Shown: piece by piece, positions 5,260-12,875 of the stretch
How the letters are laid out: each line of letters begins with the position of its first letter
Position numbering within the stretch: the stretch's first letter is position 1
Source: a virus
IMG/VR virus record: IMGVR_UViG_3300028844_005445
Coordinates: 1-64,000 of that record
Reading direction: 5' to 3' (one strand)
Length of the DNA: 64,000 nucleotides
Translations under genes and position numbers: made by a program
The notes under the pieces: model-generated
The model's database searches: none
Seen by the model: the letters and a program-made list of their open reading frames with translations, nothing else
What the model was told of the DNA's origin: nothing

Positions 5260-5454
5260 GTGAATGAAAAACTAACCATAGGATTTTTCTTGTTAGGTTG
5301 TGTGATTGTCACTGCCGCCATCATGGGTGTGAACAGAATCGAGCGTCTGGAAGACATCATCCTCAAGCAACAGGACACGATCGAACAACAAGAAAAGGCG
5401 ATAGCCATGCAGCGGCTAGAATCTCAAATGCTGCGCATGGGATTCGGAAGATAG
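5260..5454 (+). CDS. small single-span membrane protein with coiled coil
   Basis: 64 residues from the GTG start. One transmembrane helix (LTIGFFLLGCVIVTAAIMGV, about 6-25) is followed by an amphipathic coiled-coil-like helix with Glu/Gln heptads (RLEDIILKQQDTIEQQEKAI). The GTG at 5260 is preferred because late-type boxes stand just upstream; an in-frame ATG at 5212 would overlap the GT32 gene and precede the late boxes. The topology (short N-terminus, TM, long cytoplasmic or periplasmic coiled coil) recalls small phage membrane proteins such as spanin-like or inhibition proteins, but there is no specific evidence. Confidence 0.55.
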   Translation: MNEKLTIGFFLLGCVIVTAAIMGVNRIERLEDIILKQQDTIEQQEKAIAMQRLESQMLRMGFGR

Positions 5455-5458
5455 TCTG

Positions 5459-5740
5459 ATGAAACGACTGGTCAAGTTGTTGAACCAGTTGAAAGGACTG
5501 GCCAAGCCACAGCAAGTTGTGGATGTCGACTACCTTGAGCACTTGAACGATGCTGTTGAACACTTACGAGACGATCGAGCAGAGTTGCTGAAGTGGATGG
5601 AACAGGAACATCAACGGGCATGTTTTTGTTGTCAGAAATACAGAAGTGAGGAGGATGTGAAATATTATGAGGATCGTCGCGACTTGATGAAGCGTTTGAA
5701 ACATTATCTTGAACTGTTGCTCACTCCGGACAAACTATAG
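5459..5740 (+). CDS. hypothetical helical protein, 93 aa
   Basis: 93 residues, charged and helical throughout, with a Cys cluster in the middle (RACFCCQKYRSEED). It begins 4 nt after the previous stop, so it is probably co-transcribed with 5260-5454. The C..CC arrangement is not a recognisable zinc finger because no second Cys/His pair is seen. Function unknown. Confidence 0.55.
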   Translation: MKRLVKLLNQLKGLAKPQQVVDVDYLEHLNDAVEHLRDDRAELLKWMEQEHQRACFCCQKYRSEEDVKYYEDRRDLMKRLKHYLELLLTPDKL

Positions 5741-5769
5741 TTGAAACTGCTGCGTATATTGACTATAAT
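5741..5769 (+). promoter_or_regulatory. sigma70-type promoter, leaderless
   Basis: -35 TTGAAA (5741-5746, immediately after the stop codon of the preceding gene), 17 bp, -10 TATAAT (5764-5769), 6 nt, ATG at 5776. One of the cleanest examples in the window. Confidence 0.85.
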
Positions 5770-5775
5770 ATACAC

Positions 5776-6087
5776 ATGAACTCTGAACAACATGAAGCTT
5801 ATGCTGTTGATTTGCTCAAATGTTACACACCTGACGTGTATGTGGGTCCGGACATACGGGACGAGAGCATGAGACAGATGGTCGATCCGGACCACGAAGG
5901 CATGGTTTACTTGGAACCGGTGGAAAACACCACCAGACGTGTGATCGTGAGCTTGCTCAAATCAGCAGACCATCTGACAAACATCAGCAAGGAGTTGATA
6001 CCGTGTTGTTTTGCCATTGGTAATTGCATCAGCAATCCGAAAACGCGACTGGTGGCGGTCAAATGGTACAATTTATCCTGTGAGTGA
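5776..6087 (+). CDS. hypothetical protein, 103 aa
   Basis: 103 residues (MNSEQHEAYAVDLLKCYTPD...). Acidic N-terminal half; the second half is more hydrophobic and contains four Cys (C...CC...C, final C in LSCE). No family recognised. Leaderless start 6 nt after TATAAT. Its last codons overlap the GTG of the next gene by 8 nt, suggesting coupled translation. Confidence 0.6.
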   Translation: MNSEQHEAYAVDLLKCYTPDVYVGPDIRDESMRQMVDPDHEGMVYLEPVENTTRRVIVSLLKSADHLTNISKELIPCCFAIGNCISNPKTRLVAVKWYNLSCE

Positions 6088-6391
6088 TACGTGGATAAAG
6101 CAGGCTAGTGTGAGTTACCAATCACAACGCCTAGAGGAGCTGTTAGGAGCAGAGGATCATCATTACAACGTGTGGCATGAACCAACAGGTGTGGTGTTGA
6201 TGTACCGGAAACCACCGGGCAAGGAGCTGGTGTACCGTGGTCAGCTAGGTGTAGGTCCCAATTTCAAAAAATATTATACACAGAACAAAATAGACAAGCT
6301 GGCACCATTCGTGAGCGAGTTGATCGAGAAGCGTCGTAACTACATGAAACCTAAAAAGAAAAAGAAGCGGCGTGTTAAAAGCGCCACATGA
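6080..6391 (+). CDS. hypothetical protein with Lys-rich tail
   Basis: 103 residues from GTG 6080 (SDTWIKQASVSYQSQRLEEL...). An open frame extends back to an ATG at 6011, but that would overlap the upstream gene by 77 nt, so the GTG overlapping its stop is preferred. The middle has beta-type hydrophobic stretches (YNVWHEPTGVVLMYRKPPGK); the C-terminus ends in a Lys/Arg block (KPKKKKKRRVK), consistent with binding nucleic acid. It ends inside the convergent gene 6375-6692 (17-nt overlap). Function unknown. Confidence 0.5.
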   Translation: MSDTWIKQASVSYQSQRLEELLGAEDHHYNVWHEPTGVVLMYRKPPGKELVYRGQLGVGPNFKKYYTQNKIDKLAPFVSELIEKRRNYMKPKKKKKRRVKSAT

Positions 6392-6692
6392 TCTCGCTCA
6401 CTATTCTGTCCAAGTTACCCGCCCAAAATCTTCGGGCTCGTATGTGGTAAGGTTCTGTGTCGCTGATTATTATACCTGGTTCGGGTTCCCGGGGTTCAAT
6501 TATGTCTTCTACAAAATCAAACGCACCATGTCGTTTTAAATAGTCATAACATGTGTCTTTAAATTGTGGTTCTATTCGCACAACCACGTCAATCTCTTTG
6601 AAAACATTTGCATACAACGTCACGTCACGAAAGCAGCTGGTGCTAGAAGGAGGAAAAATCAAATTACCATCTATCAACAACACCTTGCTCAT
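6375..6692 (-). CDS. hypothetical protein, 105 aa
   Basis: 105 residues starting MSKVLLIDGNLIFPPSSTSC. An upstream open frame would run antisense through the neighbouring kinase gene and is rejected; the start at 6692 is supported by a late promoter 7 nt upstream. The N-terminal hydrophobic strand ending in DGN suggests an alpha/beta fold of HAD-like or NTP-binding type, but the other motifs of such families are not evident. It is divergent from the APS-kinase-like gene and shares its late promoter palindrome. Confidence 0.55.
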   Translation of the reverse strand: MSKVLLIDGNLIFPPSSTSCFRDVTLYANVFKEIDVVVRIEPQFKDTCYDYLKRHGAFDFVEDIIEPREPEPGIIISDTEPYHIRARRFWAGNLDRIVSEIMWRF

Positions 6693-6699
6693 CTCATTA

Positions 6700-6711
6700 T
6701 ATTTATAAATA
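6700..6711. promoter_or_regulatory. palindromic, bidirectional late promoter
   Basis: TATTTATAAATA is its own reverse complement and so presents the T4-type late box TATAAATA on both strands. It stands 6 nt from the plus-strand ATG at 6718 and 7 nt from the minus-strand ATG at 6692. Confidence 0.75.
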
Positions 6712-6717
6712 ACATGT

Positions 6718-7143
6718 ATGTTGAACAAAATTTTGATAGTAGGTTTACCAGGTTCTGGTAAAACAGCTTTGGCTAAACCACTGGCGGCCAAGCTTGGAGC
6801 GGTGCACATCAATGCAGATCAAATCAGAGAGGAGTACGATGACTGGGATTTCAGCAACGAAGGTAGATTGAACCAAGCATATCGGATGAAATATCTAGCA
6901 GATGGTATAGTCAAAGCTGGGAAAAGATGTGTAGCAGATTTTGTATGTCCTACCCAACAAACAAGAGACATATTCGCGCCAGATTACATGATCTGGATCG
7001 ATCGGATCAGTCAGGGTAGATTTGAAGATACAAACAGAGTGTTCAAGCAACCAACAAATGCAGACATGGTGTTGTCCGATGGTTCTGTGGAACAGTGGTT
7101 ATCACAAGTCGTAGTAGCTATTTCCGTGGATAATCTATTCTGA
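6718..7143 (+). CDS. APS kinase (CysC)-like P-loop protein
   Basis: 141 residues. Walker A GLPGSGKT at about residues 9-16, then a conserved INADQIREEYDDWDFSNEGR block matching the D..R...DL.FS...R pattern of adenylylsulfate kinases, and the aspartate of DYMIWIDRI in the position of the substrate lid strand. Such enzymes phosphorylate adenosine-5'-phosphosulfate to PAPS, the donor for sulfotransferases; four sulfotransferase-like genes lie in this window, which makes the assignment attractive. It is shorter than bacterial CysC (about 200 aa) and the C-terminal part is reduced; a generic polynucleotide/nucleoside kinase is the alternative. Expression from a late promoter. Confidence 0.65.
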   Translation: MLNKILIVGLPGSGKTALAKPLAAKLGAVHINADQIREEYDDWDFSNEGRLNQAYRMKYLADGIVKAGKRCVADFVCPTQQTRDIFAPDYMIWIDRISQGRFEDTNRVFKQPTNADMVLSDGSVEQWLSQVVVAISVDNLF

Positions 7144-7537
7144 ACTCTCGACCATGGTCTTTGAACCCATATTTTTTATACATTGAGTATATTTTTTTGC
7201 TAGTGTAACGGCTGGTGCATATTAGTTTGTAACATCCTTGAAAGTTGGCATATTGTACCGCCTCGTCTGTCAATTTAGAGCCTATACTTCTTTTTCTATG
7301 ACCAGGTTCAACAAACAAGTCTTCTAATAAACCAAATGGCCGGTCATGTAGTTCGTTGTATAATATATAAATGGTTGCTCTACCTAAGCGCTCCCCGTTT
7401 TCATGGTATTCGATTTTGATACCTTTGTTGAATCGATTCAACTGTTTATGTTCTATTGTATATTCTACCGACCCTAGTTCAATATTTTCACTAGATCGTT
7501 TTTTGAATAAATTGGCCAATCCATTTATAATATTCAT
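7118..7537 (-). CDS. GNAT-family N-acetyltransferase
   Basis: 139 residues. The central segment (ATIYILYNELHDRPFGLLEDLFVEPGHRKRSIGSKL) has the GNAT motif A: a beta-4 strand LLEDLFVEP followed by the acetyl-CoA pyrophosphate loop R-K-R-S-I-G-S; the usual Q/RxxGxG/A is slightly changed to RKRSIG. The following KLICTSRYTSKKIYSMYKKYGF is the typical motif B (sugar- or amine-acetyltransferases often have A..FY...GF). The substrate cannot be predicted; amino sugars or antibiotics/proteins are all possible. The end overlaps the convergent kinase gene by 26 nt. Confidence 0.75.
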   Translation of the reverse strand: MNIINGLANLFKKRSSENIELGSVEYTIEHKQLNRFNKGIKIEYHENGERLGRATIYILYNELHDRPFGLLEDLFVEPGHRKRSIGSKLTDEAVQYANFQGCYKLICTSRYTSKKIYSMYKKYGFKDHGREFRIDYPRK

Positions 7538-7561
7538 TATTATATTTAATGGTATAATTGA

Positions 7562-7777
7562 TTAATTTTTACCCTGCCACTCAGTAAAGTACTGCTCTGG
7601 TTTACTAGACTCAACAAGTGCATCAACAACTATACGTTCACGTAAATATTGACTTCTCATGATCGCGAAACAATAGTACCGAGCATACAATATTTTGACA
7701 CCTTCAGTAACTACGTCGTACAACCAGATCATGGAGACAAACGGCAGCACTAGAAACAACCAGATTAAAAGATTCAT
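7562..7777 (-). CDS. small membrane protein, 71 aa
   Basis: 71 residues with one N-terminal transmembrane helix (LLIWLFLVLPFVSMIWLYDVV, about 3-23) and a mixed polar C-terminus ending in WQGKN. Leaderless start: the -10 TATAAT is 6 nt upstream of the ATG. Divergent from 7833-8117. Function unknown. Confidence 0.6.
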   Translation of the reverse strand: MNLLIWLFLVLPFVSMIWLYDVVTEGVKILYARYYCFAIMRSQYLRERIVVDALVESSKPEQYFTEWQGKN

Positions 7778-7783
7778 ACATAT

Positions 7784-7812
7784 ATTATAACTTATACTGG
7801 AACATTAATCAA
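7784..7812 (-). promoter_or_regulatory. sigma70-type promoter, leaderless
   Basis: Minus strand: -35 TTGATT (7807-7812), 17 bp, -10 TATAAT (7784-7789), 6 nt, ATG at 7777. Confidence 0.75.
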
Positions 7813-7820
7813 ATTTATAT

Positions 7821-7826
7821 TATAAT
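7821..7826 (+). promoter_or_regulatory. -10 element, leaderless start
   Basis: TATAAT 6 nt before the ATG at 7833; no good -35 at 17 bp, so this is a weaker or extended-type promoter, divergent from the one at 7784-7812. Confidence 0.5.
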
Positions 7827-7832
7827 AATGAT

Positions 7833-8117
7833 ATGAATGAAGCTATAAAAACTGCTATAAAAGGTGTATATTATGAATTTTGTGGTAAACGCATGCAAGC
7901 GATTGCTGATTTAGAAGTGTTGTTGCAACAGACTGTGGGTGTTGGAGACCACGCTAACATATGTGAAGACATCAAAAAGAAATATGAAGAAATAGACAAA
8001 TACAACAGTTTGTTAGACACCATGAACGAGCAACACCATGACATAACCATGGGAGAAACTGATCAACGCAAGGTACAAGAAACAAAAGAATGTGATGACT
8101 CGTGCGGATGTGATTAA
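7833..8117 (+). CDS. hypothetical protein, 94 aa
   Basis: 94 residues, helical and charged (MNEAIKTAIKGVYYEFCGKR...), with a notable acidic Cys tail CDDSCGCD at the very end that could bind metal. No family recognised. It starts 6 nt after TATAAT. The late box of the next gene lies 16 nt downstream of its stop. Confidence 0.55.
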   Translation: MNEAIKTAIKGVYYEFCGKRMQAIADLEVLLQQTVGVGDHANICEDIKKKYEEIDKYNSLLDTMNEQHHDITMGETDQRKVQETKECDDSCGCD

Positions 8118-8132
8118 AAACCCATGTGAGAA

Positions 8133-8140
8133 CATAAATA
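8133..8140 (+). promoter_or_regulatory. late promoter box
   Basis: CATAAATA 8 nt before the ATG at 8149. Confidence 0.7.
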
Positions 8141-8148
8141 TACATAGC

Positions 8149-9051
8149 ATGAATCAAGATCAACACAACATTTTTTCTGGGTACAAACAAATTTTGAATG
8201 AACAAATGGCACCGGCCGCGCCACCTGCTGTAGACGCTGGACAAGCCATAGCACAAGCTGAGCAACTGATGGCCAACGGCCCTGGACAAGATGCAGCCAT
8301 GTTACAACAACAAGTGCAAGCGGTACAGGCAGCACAAGATGCTATAAACGCGCAAGTGGAACAACTCAATTTGCAAATAGACCGGGATGAGGCAAATGCT
8401 GCACAAGGTAATCCGATTGACATGTCAGGAGAAAATCCCGGAGTGTCAGTGTCACAATCTCAACTTCAACAGTTGAATGACAAGATGACCGGCATCATGC
8501 AGATGGCTCAAACATTGGCAGGCCCAGCTCAACAAGCAGGTGTTGACACCAGCATGTTGACAGAGAACATCAAACGCTGTGTTGGATTGTTACGAGAACA
8601 TGCCGGGTGGTATGCACGTAATTTGATACCTGGTAAGGATGGAGATAGTCTGAATAAGCGCATGTCTTACAAACAGACACTAATGGAGAATCGATTCCCA
8701 GAGCTTGAACAAGAGGACACTGTACTAGCAGGGGAGGAAGAAGATGAAGAAGATTCAAATTATCTCAGAGATGTGCTAGGTTATGAACCAGAAGACTTCG
8801 AACAAGAAGACCCAGACCAAGCAGCGATGGATCGGATGGATGTAGAGGAAGACGATACAGTTGAACTAGCCAATCGTGACAGACCATCCGCTGGTCCGGA
8901 AGACGCTTTGATGGATGATGTACATGCACTTGAGCGGTTACTAGACGACGAGACACGTGCAGTAATGGATGACGAAGGTGGAGACATGAGTCGGAGAGAA
9001 GCTCGAGAAACAGCCAAAGACATTATAAAACACATGATTGACCGGCTTTAA
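8149..9051 (+). CDS. acidic virion-type protein with capsid-targeting-like N-terminus
   Basis: 300 residues from the ATG after the late box (an upstream frame to 8092 is rejected because it precedes the promoter). The N-terminus NIFSGYKQILNEQ resembles the T4 capsid-targeting leader, with ILNE fitting the prohead-protease cleavage pattern (hydrophobic, x, Glu). Residues 25-130 are Ala/Gln-rich and helical (coiled-coil-like), and the C-terminal half is very acidic (GEEEDEEDSNY, DPDQAAMDRMDVEEDD). The layout suits a scaffold-like or internal head protein, but no homologue is recognised. Late promoter supports a structural or packaged role. Confidence 0.6.
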   Translation: MNQDQHNIFSGYKQILNEQMAPAAPPAVDAGQAIAQAEQLMANGPGQDAAMLQQQVQAVQAAQDAINAQVEQLNLQIDRDEANAAQGNPIDMSGENPGVSVSQSQLQQLNDKMTGIMQMAQTLAGPAQQAGVDTSMLTENIKRCVGLLREHAGWYARNLIPGKDGDSLNKRMSYKQTLMENRFPELEQEDTVLAGEEEDEEDSNYLRDVLGYEPEDFEQEDPDQAAMDRMDVEEDDTVELANRDRPSAGPEDALMDDVHALERLLDDETRAVMDDEGGDMSRREARETAKDIIKHMIDRL

Positions 9052-9053
9052 TG

Positions 9054-9082
9054 TTGCCTAAAACGGGAACATCTCATACTAT
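9054..9082 (+). promoter_or_regulatory. sigma70-type promoter, leaderless
   Basis: -35 TTGCCT (9054-9059, at the end of the previous gene), 17 bp, -10 TACTAT (9077-9082), 6 nt, ATG at 9089. Confidence 0.7.
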
Positions 9083-9088
9083 TATTGT

Positions 9089-9406
9089 ATGAGCACAACA
9101 CAATTACACCTCACATTAGATCAAATGAACATCTGGGCCGAGATCAACGAACGAGTCCCTAGTACAGGTTACAAGAATATTGAAAGGTTCATCAACACGA
9201 TGGAGATTTGCCCACCGTTACAATTGATGAAACGTTTGAGACGACTGGTTGTAGACGAAGCTGTTGATCCAGAAGACATTGTGACCTGGATTGTTGATGA
9301 ATCCACCGGGGAACAACATGCATACAACATTCGATTATCTGAAATATTTAAATCTGTTTACGAACCAGTTGAAGTTGATAAATCTTTGATAGAAGGTATT
9401 GTTTAA
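9089..9406 (+). CDS. hypothetical protein, 105 aa
   Basis: 105 residues (MSTTQLHLTLDQMNIWAEIN...), acidic, apparently mixed alpha/beta, without recognised motifs. Its TAA stop overlaps the stop of the convergent gene 9403-9720 in a shared TTAA tetranucleotide. Leaderless promoter. Function unknown. Confidence 0.6.
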   Translation: MSTTQLHLTLDQMNIWAEINERVPSTGYKNIERFINTMEICPPLQLMKRLRRLVVDEAVDPEDIVTWIVDESTGEQHAYNIRLSEIFKSVYEPVEVDKSLIEGIV

Positions 9407-9720
9407 ATAGGTTCAAGCTCAGACAACTGTACATGATATAGTATTGTCTCGTCTGGTAGCTCTATTGTAGCCTCTTGAGTTTTATCATCTATACCCACAA
9501 TATTTACAATCTCGGCTGTTTGTTGGTATGTTGCTTGTGTACCCACTTCAAGTGTGGAATCCTCTTCTTCAAAATAACTGGCATATGACAATCTGGTGTT
9601 AGGGTTCCCACGACGCTGTAATTTTGGTGTAAACTGGTCCATCCCGGTGCTCATCCTCCCGGTTCCTTCTTTGTACAATCCGTACATATCAGAATCATCA
9701 TTAGTATAATCAGTTGTCAT
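9403..9720 (-). CDS. hypothetical protein, 105 aa, late-expressed
   Basis: 105 residues starting MTTDYTNDDSDMYGLYKEGT; the ATG at 9720 stands 7 nt after a perfect late box. The first half is polar and probably disordered, the second half is beta-rich (TAEIVNIVGIDDKTQEATIELPDETILYHVQLSELEPI), which looks like a small SH3-like or PDZ-sized domain. The convergent partner 9089-9406 carries an oddly similar phrase (EQHAYNIRLSEIF versus ILYHVQLSELEPI), hinting at a shared fold. No function assigned. Confidence 0.6.
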   Translation of the reverse strand: MTTDYTNDDSDMYGLYKEGTGRMSTGMDQFTPKLQRRGNPNTRLSYASYFEEEDSTLEVGTQATYQQTAEIVNIVGIDDKTQEATIELPDETILYHVQLSELEPI

Positions 9721-9727
9721 ATACAAT

Positions 9728-9735
9728 TATTTATA
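9728..9735 (-). promoter_or_regulatory. late promoter box
   Basis: Minus strand TATAAATA, 7 nt before the ATG at 9720. Confidence 0.8.
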
Positions 9736-9765
9736 TTTTAGCTTTAAAATTAAACAGATAAATTA

Positions 9766-9771
9766 TATAAT
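9766..9771 (+). promoter_or_regulatory. -10 element, leaderless start
   Basis: TATAAT 5 nt before the ATG at 9777; a poor -35 (TTTAAA) stands 17 bp upstream. Confidence 0.5.
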
Positions 9772-9776
9772 ATAGT

Positions 9777-10139
9777 ATGCCTAGAAAAACTAAAAAATTA
9801 ACCTGTGTAGTGACAGGTAGATCTCTTGTGTTATCAAAAGACTATTACCAATCAAAGCTTGACAAGGTAGGTGGTGATGAACAATTGCTCCACGACAGTT
9901 ATGTATGTAAGGAAGCTAAAGATTTGATCAAAAGAGGTTATGATGTTGAAAAGACCAGAGGTTTATTAGGTGTTGACTCACAAGACCTTCCGGATGTAGA
10001 TAACAAAATAGTTGAACAAATACAAAATGATTCACGTTTACGCTTTCGTAATATACCACGTTTTAACATAAATAACTACACGTCAGCCAAAACTGACCCT
10101 GACGTGGTAGAATTTTTAAAACGAGTATTAAAACAATAG
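9777..10139 (+). CDS. hypothetical basic protein, 120 aa
   Basis: 120 residues (MPRKTKKLTCVVTGRSLVLS...). The start KLTCVVTGRSLVLSKDYYQSK is reminiscent of a short zinc-ribbon-like or phage conserved N-terminus, but only one further Cys (YVCKEA) is present. Basic overall with a Tyr/Asn-rich segment (FNINNYTSAK). Function unknown. The next gene follows after 3 nt, probably the same transcript. Confidence 0.55.
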   Translation: MPRKTKKLTCVVTGRSLVLSKDYYQSKLDKVGGDEQLLHDSYVCKEAKDLIKRGYDVEKTRGLLGVDSQDLPDVDNKIVEQIQNDSRLRFRNIPRFNINNYTSAKTDPDVVEFLKRVLKQ

Positions 10140-10142
10140 ATT

Positions 10143-10358
10143 ATGTACACAGCAACTACAACTGGAAATTATATTAGAATAATAGATGTCAAGACAGGCG
10201 CTACTAAAAAGATGATAAAGTATACTGGAACATTGGTCCAGGGACCGGTTGTGGCTGGTACCGAAATGAGCATAACGGTACGTGTGAGTCCTTCTCTTAC
10301 TTATGTACTGATCTACAGTGTACCATACGGTGGTTTACGTAGAAGGGTACGTATTTAA
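10143..10358 (+). CDS. hypothetical small beta-rich protein, 71 aa
   Basis: 71 residues, almost entirely beta-strand-like (NYIRIIDVKTGATKKMIKYT, SITVRVSPSLTYVLIYSVPY) with the basic end GGLRRRVRI. The first strand-turn-strand (IRIIDVKTGATKKMIKYTG) resembles a single WD-type or beta-propeller blade. It follows 9777-10139 by 3 nt. No function assigned. Confidence 0.5.
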   Translation: MYTATTTGNYIRIIDVKTGATKKMIKYTGTLVQGPVVAGTEMSITVRVSPSLTYVLIYSVPYGGLRRRVRI

Positions 10359-10403
10359 GAATAACTTTTTTGACATTTGTTATTGAATAGGTACTGAGTC
10401 GAG

Positions 10404-10409
10404 TATAAT
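10404..10409 (+). promoter_or_regulatory. -10 element for nrdA
   Basis: TATAAT 10 nt before the ATG at 10420, with a TTGAAT 15 bp further upstream; spacing is less ideal than at the other early promoters. Confidence 0.5.
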
Positions 10410-10419
10410 ATATTGTGTA

Positions 10420-12867
10420 ATGAACGTTACTAAAAGAAACGGAAAAACTGAATCGTTTAACGAAGAGAAAATACTAGCATGTGTCCGGCGCGCCTGTGAT
10501 GGTGATGAAGATCTGGTACAGAAGATCTACTGGAACATGAAGCTCAATTTGTATGATGGTGTCAAGACTCGAGAGATTGACGAGGCTGTCATCAAGTCAG
10601 CCAGAACATTGATTGAAAATGATCCCAGATGCAAGTATGTTGCCGCGAAACTGTTGCTAGCTACAGTGTATAAAGAAGTGTTTGGTGAAGGAGCTGATAG
10701 TGATGCGTTTGTTTTACAATACAAAAAAACGTTTATTGTGAATCTCAAGCGATTGATCAAGGAAAAAATAGTTAACAAGGAGTTAGCAAAGTTTGATTTA
10801 CAAAAATTGTCTGATGCATTGGATATTGACCGGGATCATAACTTTGAATATCTAGGTTTACAAACTGTTTATGACAGGTACTTGATGCATATCAATGATG
10901 TGAGGATGGAAACACCTCAAGCATTTTGGATGAGAGTAGCGATGGGACTAGCTTTGAAAGAAGCACCAGGTACTCGAGAAGATTGGGCTATAAAGTTTTA
11001 CAACCAAATAAGTAGTTTTGATTTTATGTGCAGCACACCAACATTGTTCAACAGTGGTGGTACATTCAATCAATTGAGCAGCTGCTTCTTGAACACCTTT
11101 GAAGATAGTATCAACGGTATATTTGATGGTTTACATCAAGAAGCACTTAAAAATAAATATGCCGGTGGGTTGGGTATGGATCTAACCAATTTTCGTGCAT
11201 GTAATAGTTACATACGTGGTACAAATGGTTACACCCAAGGTGCTGTGTATTTCTGGAAATTGTATGGTGACATGCTAACAGCTGTAAATCAAGGTGGTAA
11301 ACGACGAGGTGCTGGTTGTGCTTACATGGAGACATGGCATGCTGATATTGAAGATTTTATCCAGCTCAGAAAAAACACCGGGGATGATAGAAAACGTACT
11401 CATGACATGAACACTGCTAACTGGATTCCGGATTTGTTCATGAAATATGTACAGAACGATGAACCATGGTATTTGTTTAGCCCCAACGAAGTACCGGAGT
11501 TACATGAATTGTATGGTAAGGAGTTTGAGAAAAAATACAAGGAGTATGTTAAAAAAGGAAAACGTGGTGAACTCAGAATATTTAGAGAGATCAGCGCCAA
11601 AGATCTGTGGAAGAAAATGCTCCGGAGTTTGTTTGAGACTGGTCATCCATGGATCACTTTCAAAGACCCTAGTAACATCAGATATAGTAATCAGCATGCA
11701 GGGGTTGTTCACAGTAGTAATTTATGTACTGAAATTTTATTACACACTAAAGCCACACAGTATCATGAAAACAGTCGAAGAATCAAAGAGCATGGTGAAA
11801 CTGCTGTGTGTAACCTGGGTAGCATCAATTTAAAAAACCATTTGAAGACGGATGAACATGGAAATAATACAATAGATTACACCAAGCTTAAGAACACTGT
11901 CTCCCTTGGTCTCCGTATGTTAGACAATGTGATAGACATAAACTTCTACCCTACAGAAGAGACTCGAAAGAGTAACATGTCACATCGACCCGTGGGTATG
12001 GGTAGCATGGGATGGCACGACATGTATTATGCACTGAACATACAGTTTGATAGTGATGAAGCTGCTAAACTTAGCAGCGATCTGTACGAGTATATTTCTT
12101 ATGCTGCTATAGAAGCGAGTACAGGGCTAGCCAAAGAACGCGGTAAGTATGACTCGTATGAAGGTTCGTTATGGTCACAGAATAAATTGCCAATGGACAC
12201 ATACAAAGAGGTGATGAAGAAACGTGACACACGAGCCATAAGCCGGACTCGAGGTGATCTTGATTGGGAAGCATTACGCGAGAAGGTCAAACAACACGGT
12301 ATGAGAAACAGCAACACCATGGCGATCGCTCCGACTGCCACTATATCATCCATAACTGGTTGTAGTCCTAGTACCGAGCCTTATTTTTCTGTACTATATG
12401 TATACAGTACTTTGAGTGGTGAATTTACCATGGTTAATGAGCATTTTGTAAATGACATGAAAGCCATTGGTAAATGGGATCAATCGTTAGTAGACGAGCT
12501 CAAACGCACAGACGGTGATGTATCTCAAATAGTCATTGTACCGGATGATATCAAACAAAAATATAAAACAGCTTTTCAACAAGATCAGATGAAAATGATC
12601 GAGCAAGCTGGCGCCCGGCAGCGGTGGATCGATCAGGGTCAAAGTTTGAATTTATACAACAAAGAGACCAGTCTCAAATTTTTAAATGACTTGTATTTCC
12701 ATGCATGGAATCAAGGTCTCAAGACAACATATTACTTGAGAAACTTGGGTGCTAGCAAGATAGAAAAAAGCACAGTATCCAAGGTGAGTGAACCAGCGAC
12801 TCCGGAACCGGAAAATATTTCAGCTTGTAGTCTGAATAGTGGTGGGGAATGTGAAAGCTGTCAATAA
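10420..12867 (+). CDS. nrdA: ribonucleoside-diphosphate reductase, large subunit
   Basis: 815 residues, full length for class I NrdA, which reduces ribonucleotides to deoxyribonucleotides for phage DNA synthesis. The N-terminus (VTKRNGKTESFNEEKIL...) is an ATP-cone allosteric domain; the ten-stranded barrel carries the active-site Cys of SSCFLNTF, the radical Cys and Glu in SNLCTEI, the second redox Cys in AVCNLGSINL, and the conserved block MSHRPVGMGSMG. The C-terminal tail ends GGECESCQ, giving the Cys pair that is re-reduced by thioredoxin or glutaredoxin. nrdB follows after 8 nt, so the two form an operon. Confidence 0.95.
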   Translation: MNVTKRNGKTESFNEEKILACVRRACDGDEDLVQKIYWNMKLNLYDGVKTREIDEAVIKSARTLIENDPRCKYVAAKLLLATVYKEVFGEGADSDAFVLQYKKTFIVNLKRLIKEKIVNKELAKFDLQKLSDALDIDRDHNFEYLGLQTVYDRYLMHINDVRMETPQAFWMRVAMGLALKEAPGTREDWAIKFYNQISSFDFMCSTPTLFNSGGTFNQLSSCFLNTFEDSINGIFDGLHQEALKNKYAGGLGMDLTNFRACNSYIRGTNGYTQGAVYFWKLYGDMLTAVNQGGKRRGAGCAYMETWHADIEDFIQLRKNTGDDRKRTHDMNTANWIPDLFMKYVQNDEPWYLFSPNEVPELHELYGKEFEKKYKEYVKKGKRGELRIFREISAKDLWKKMLRSLFETGHPWITFKDPSNIRYSNQHAGVVHSSNLCTEILLHTKATQYHENSRRIKEHGETAVCNLGSINLKNHLKTDEHGNNTIDYTKLKNTVSLGLRMLDNVIDINFYPTEETRKSNMSHRPVGMGSMGWHDMYYALNIQFDSDEAAKLSSDLYEYISYAAIEASTGLAKERGKYDSYEGSLWSQNKLPMDTYKEVMKKRDTRAISRTRGDLDWEALREKVKQHGMRNSNTMAIAPTATISSITGCSPSTEPYFSVLYVYSTLSGEFTMVNEHFVNDMKAIGKWDQSLVDELKRTDGDVSQIVIVPDDIKQKYKTAFQQDQMKMIEQAGARQRWIDQGQSLNLYNKETSLKFLNDLYFHAWNQGLKTTYYLRNLGASKIEKSTVSKVSEPATPEPENISACSLNSGGECESCQ

Positions 12868-12870
12868 ATA
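12863..12870 (+). promoter_or_regulatory. possible late-type box before nrdB
   Basis: AATAAATA overlapping the nrdA stop codon, 5 nt before the nrdB ATG. It may give extra nrdB transcript late in infection, or be chance. Confidence 0.35.
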
Positions 12871-12875
12871 CTCAC

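Noticed and set aside
6693-6812. N-terminal extension of the minus gene 6375-6692
   Set aside because: It would run antisense through the kinase start and over the shared late promoter; the ATG after the box is far more likely.
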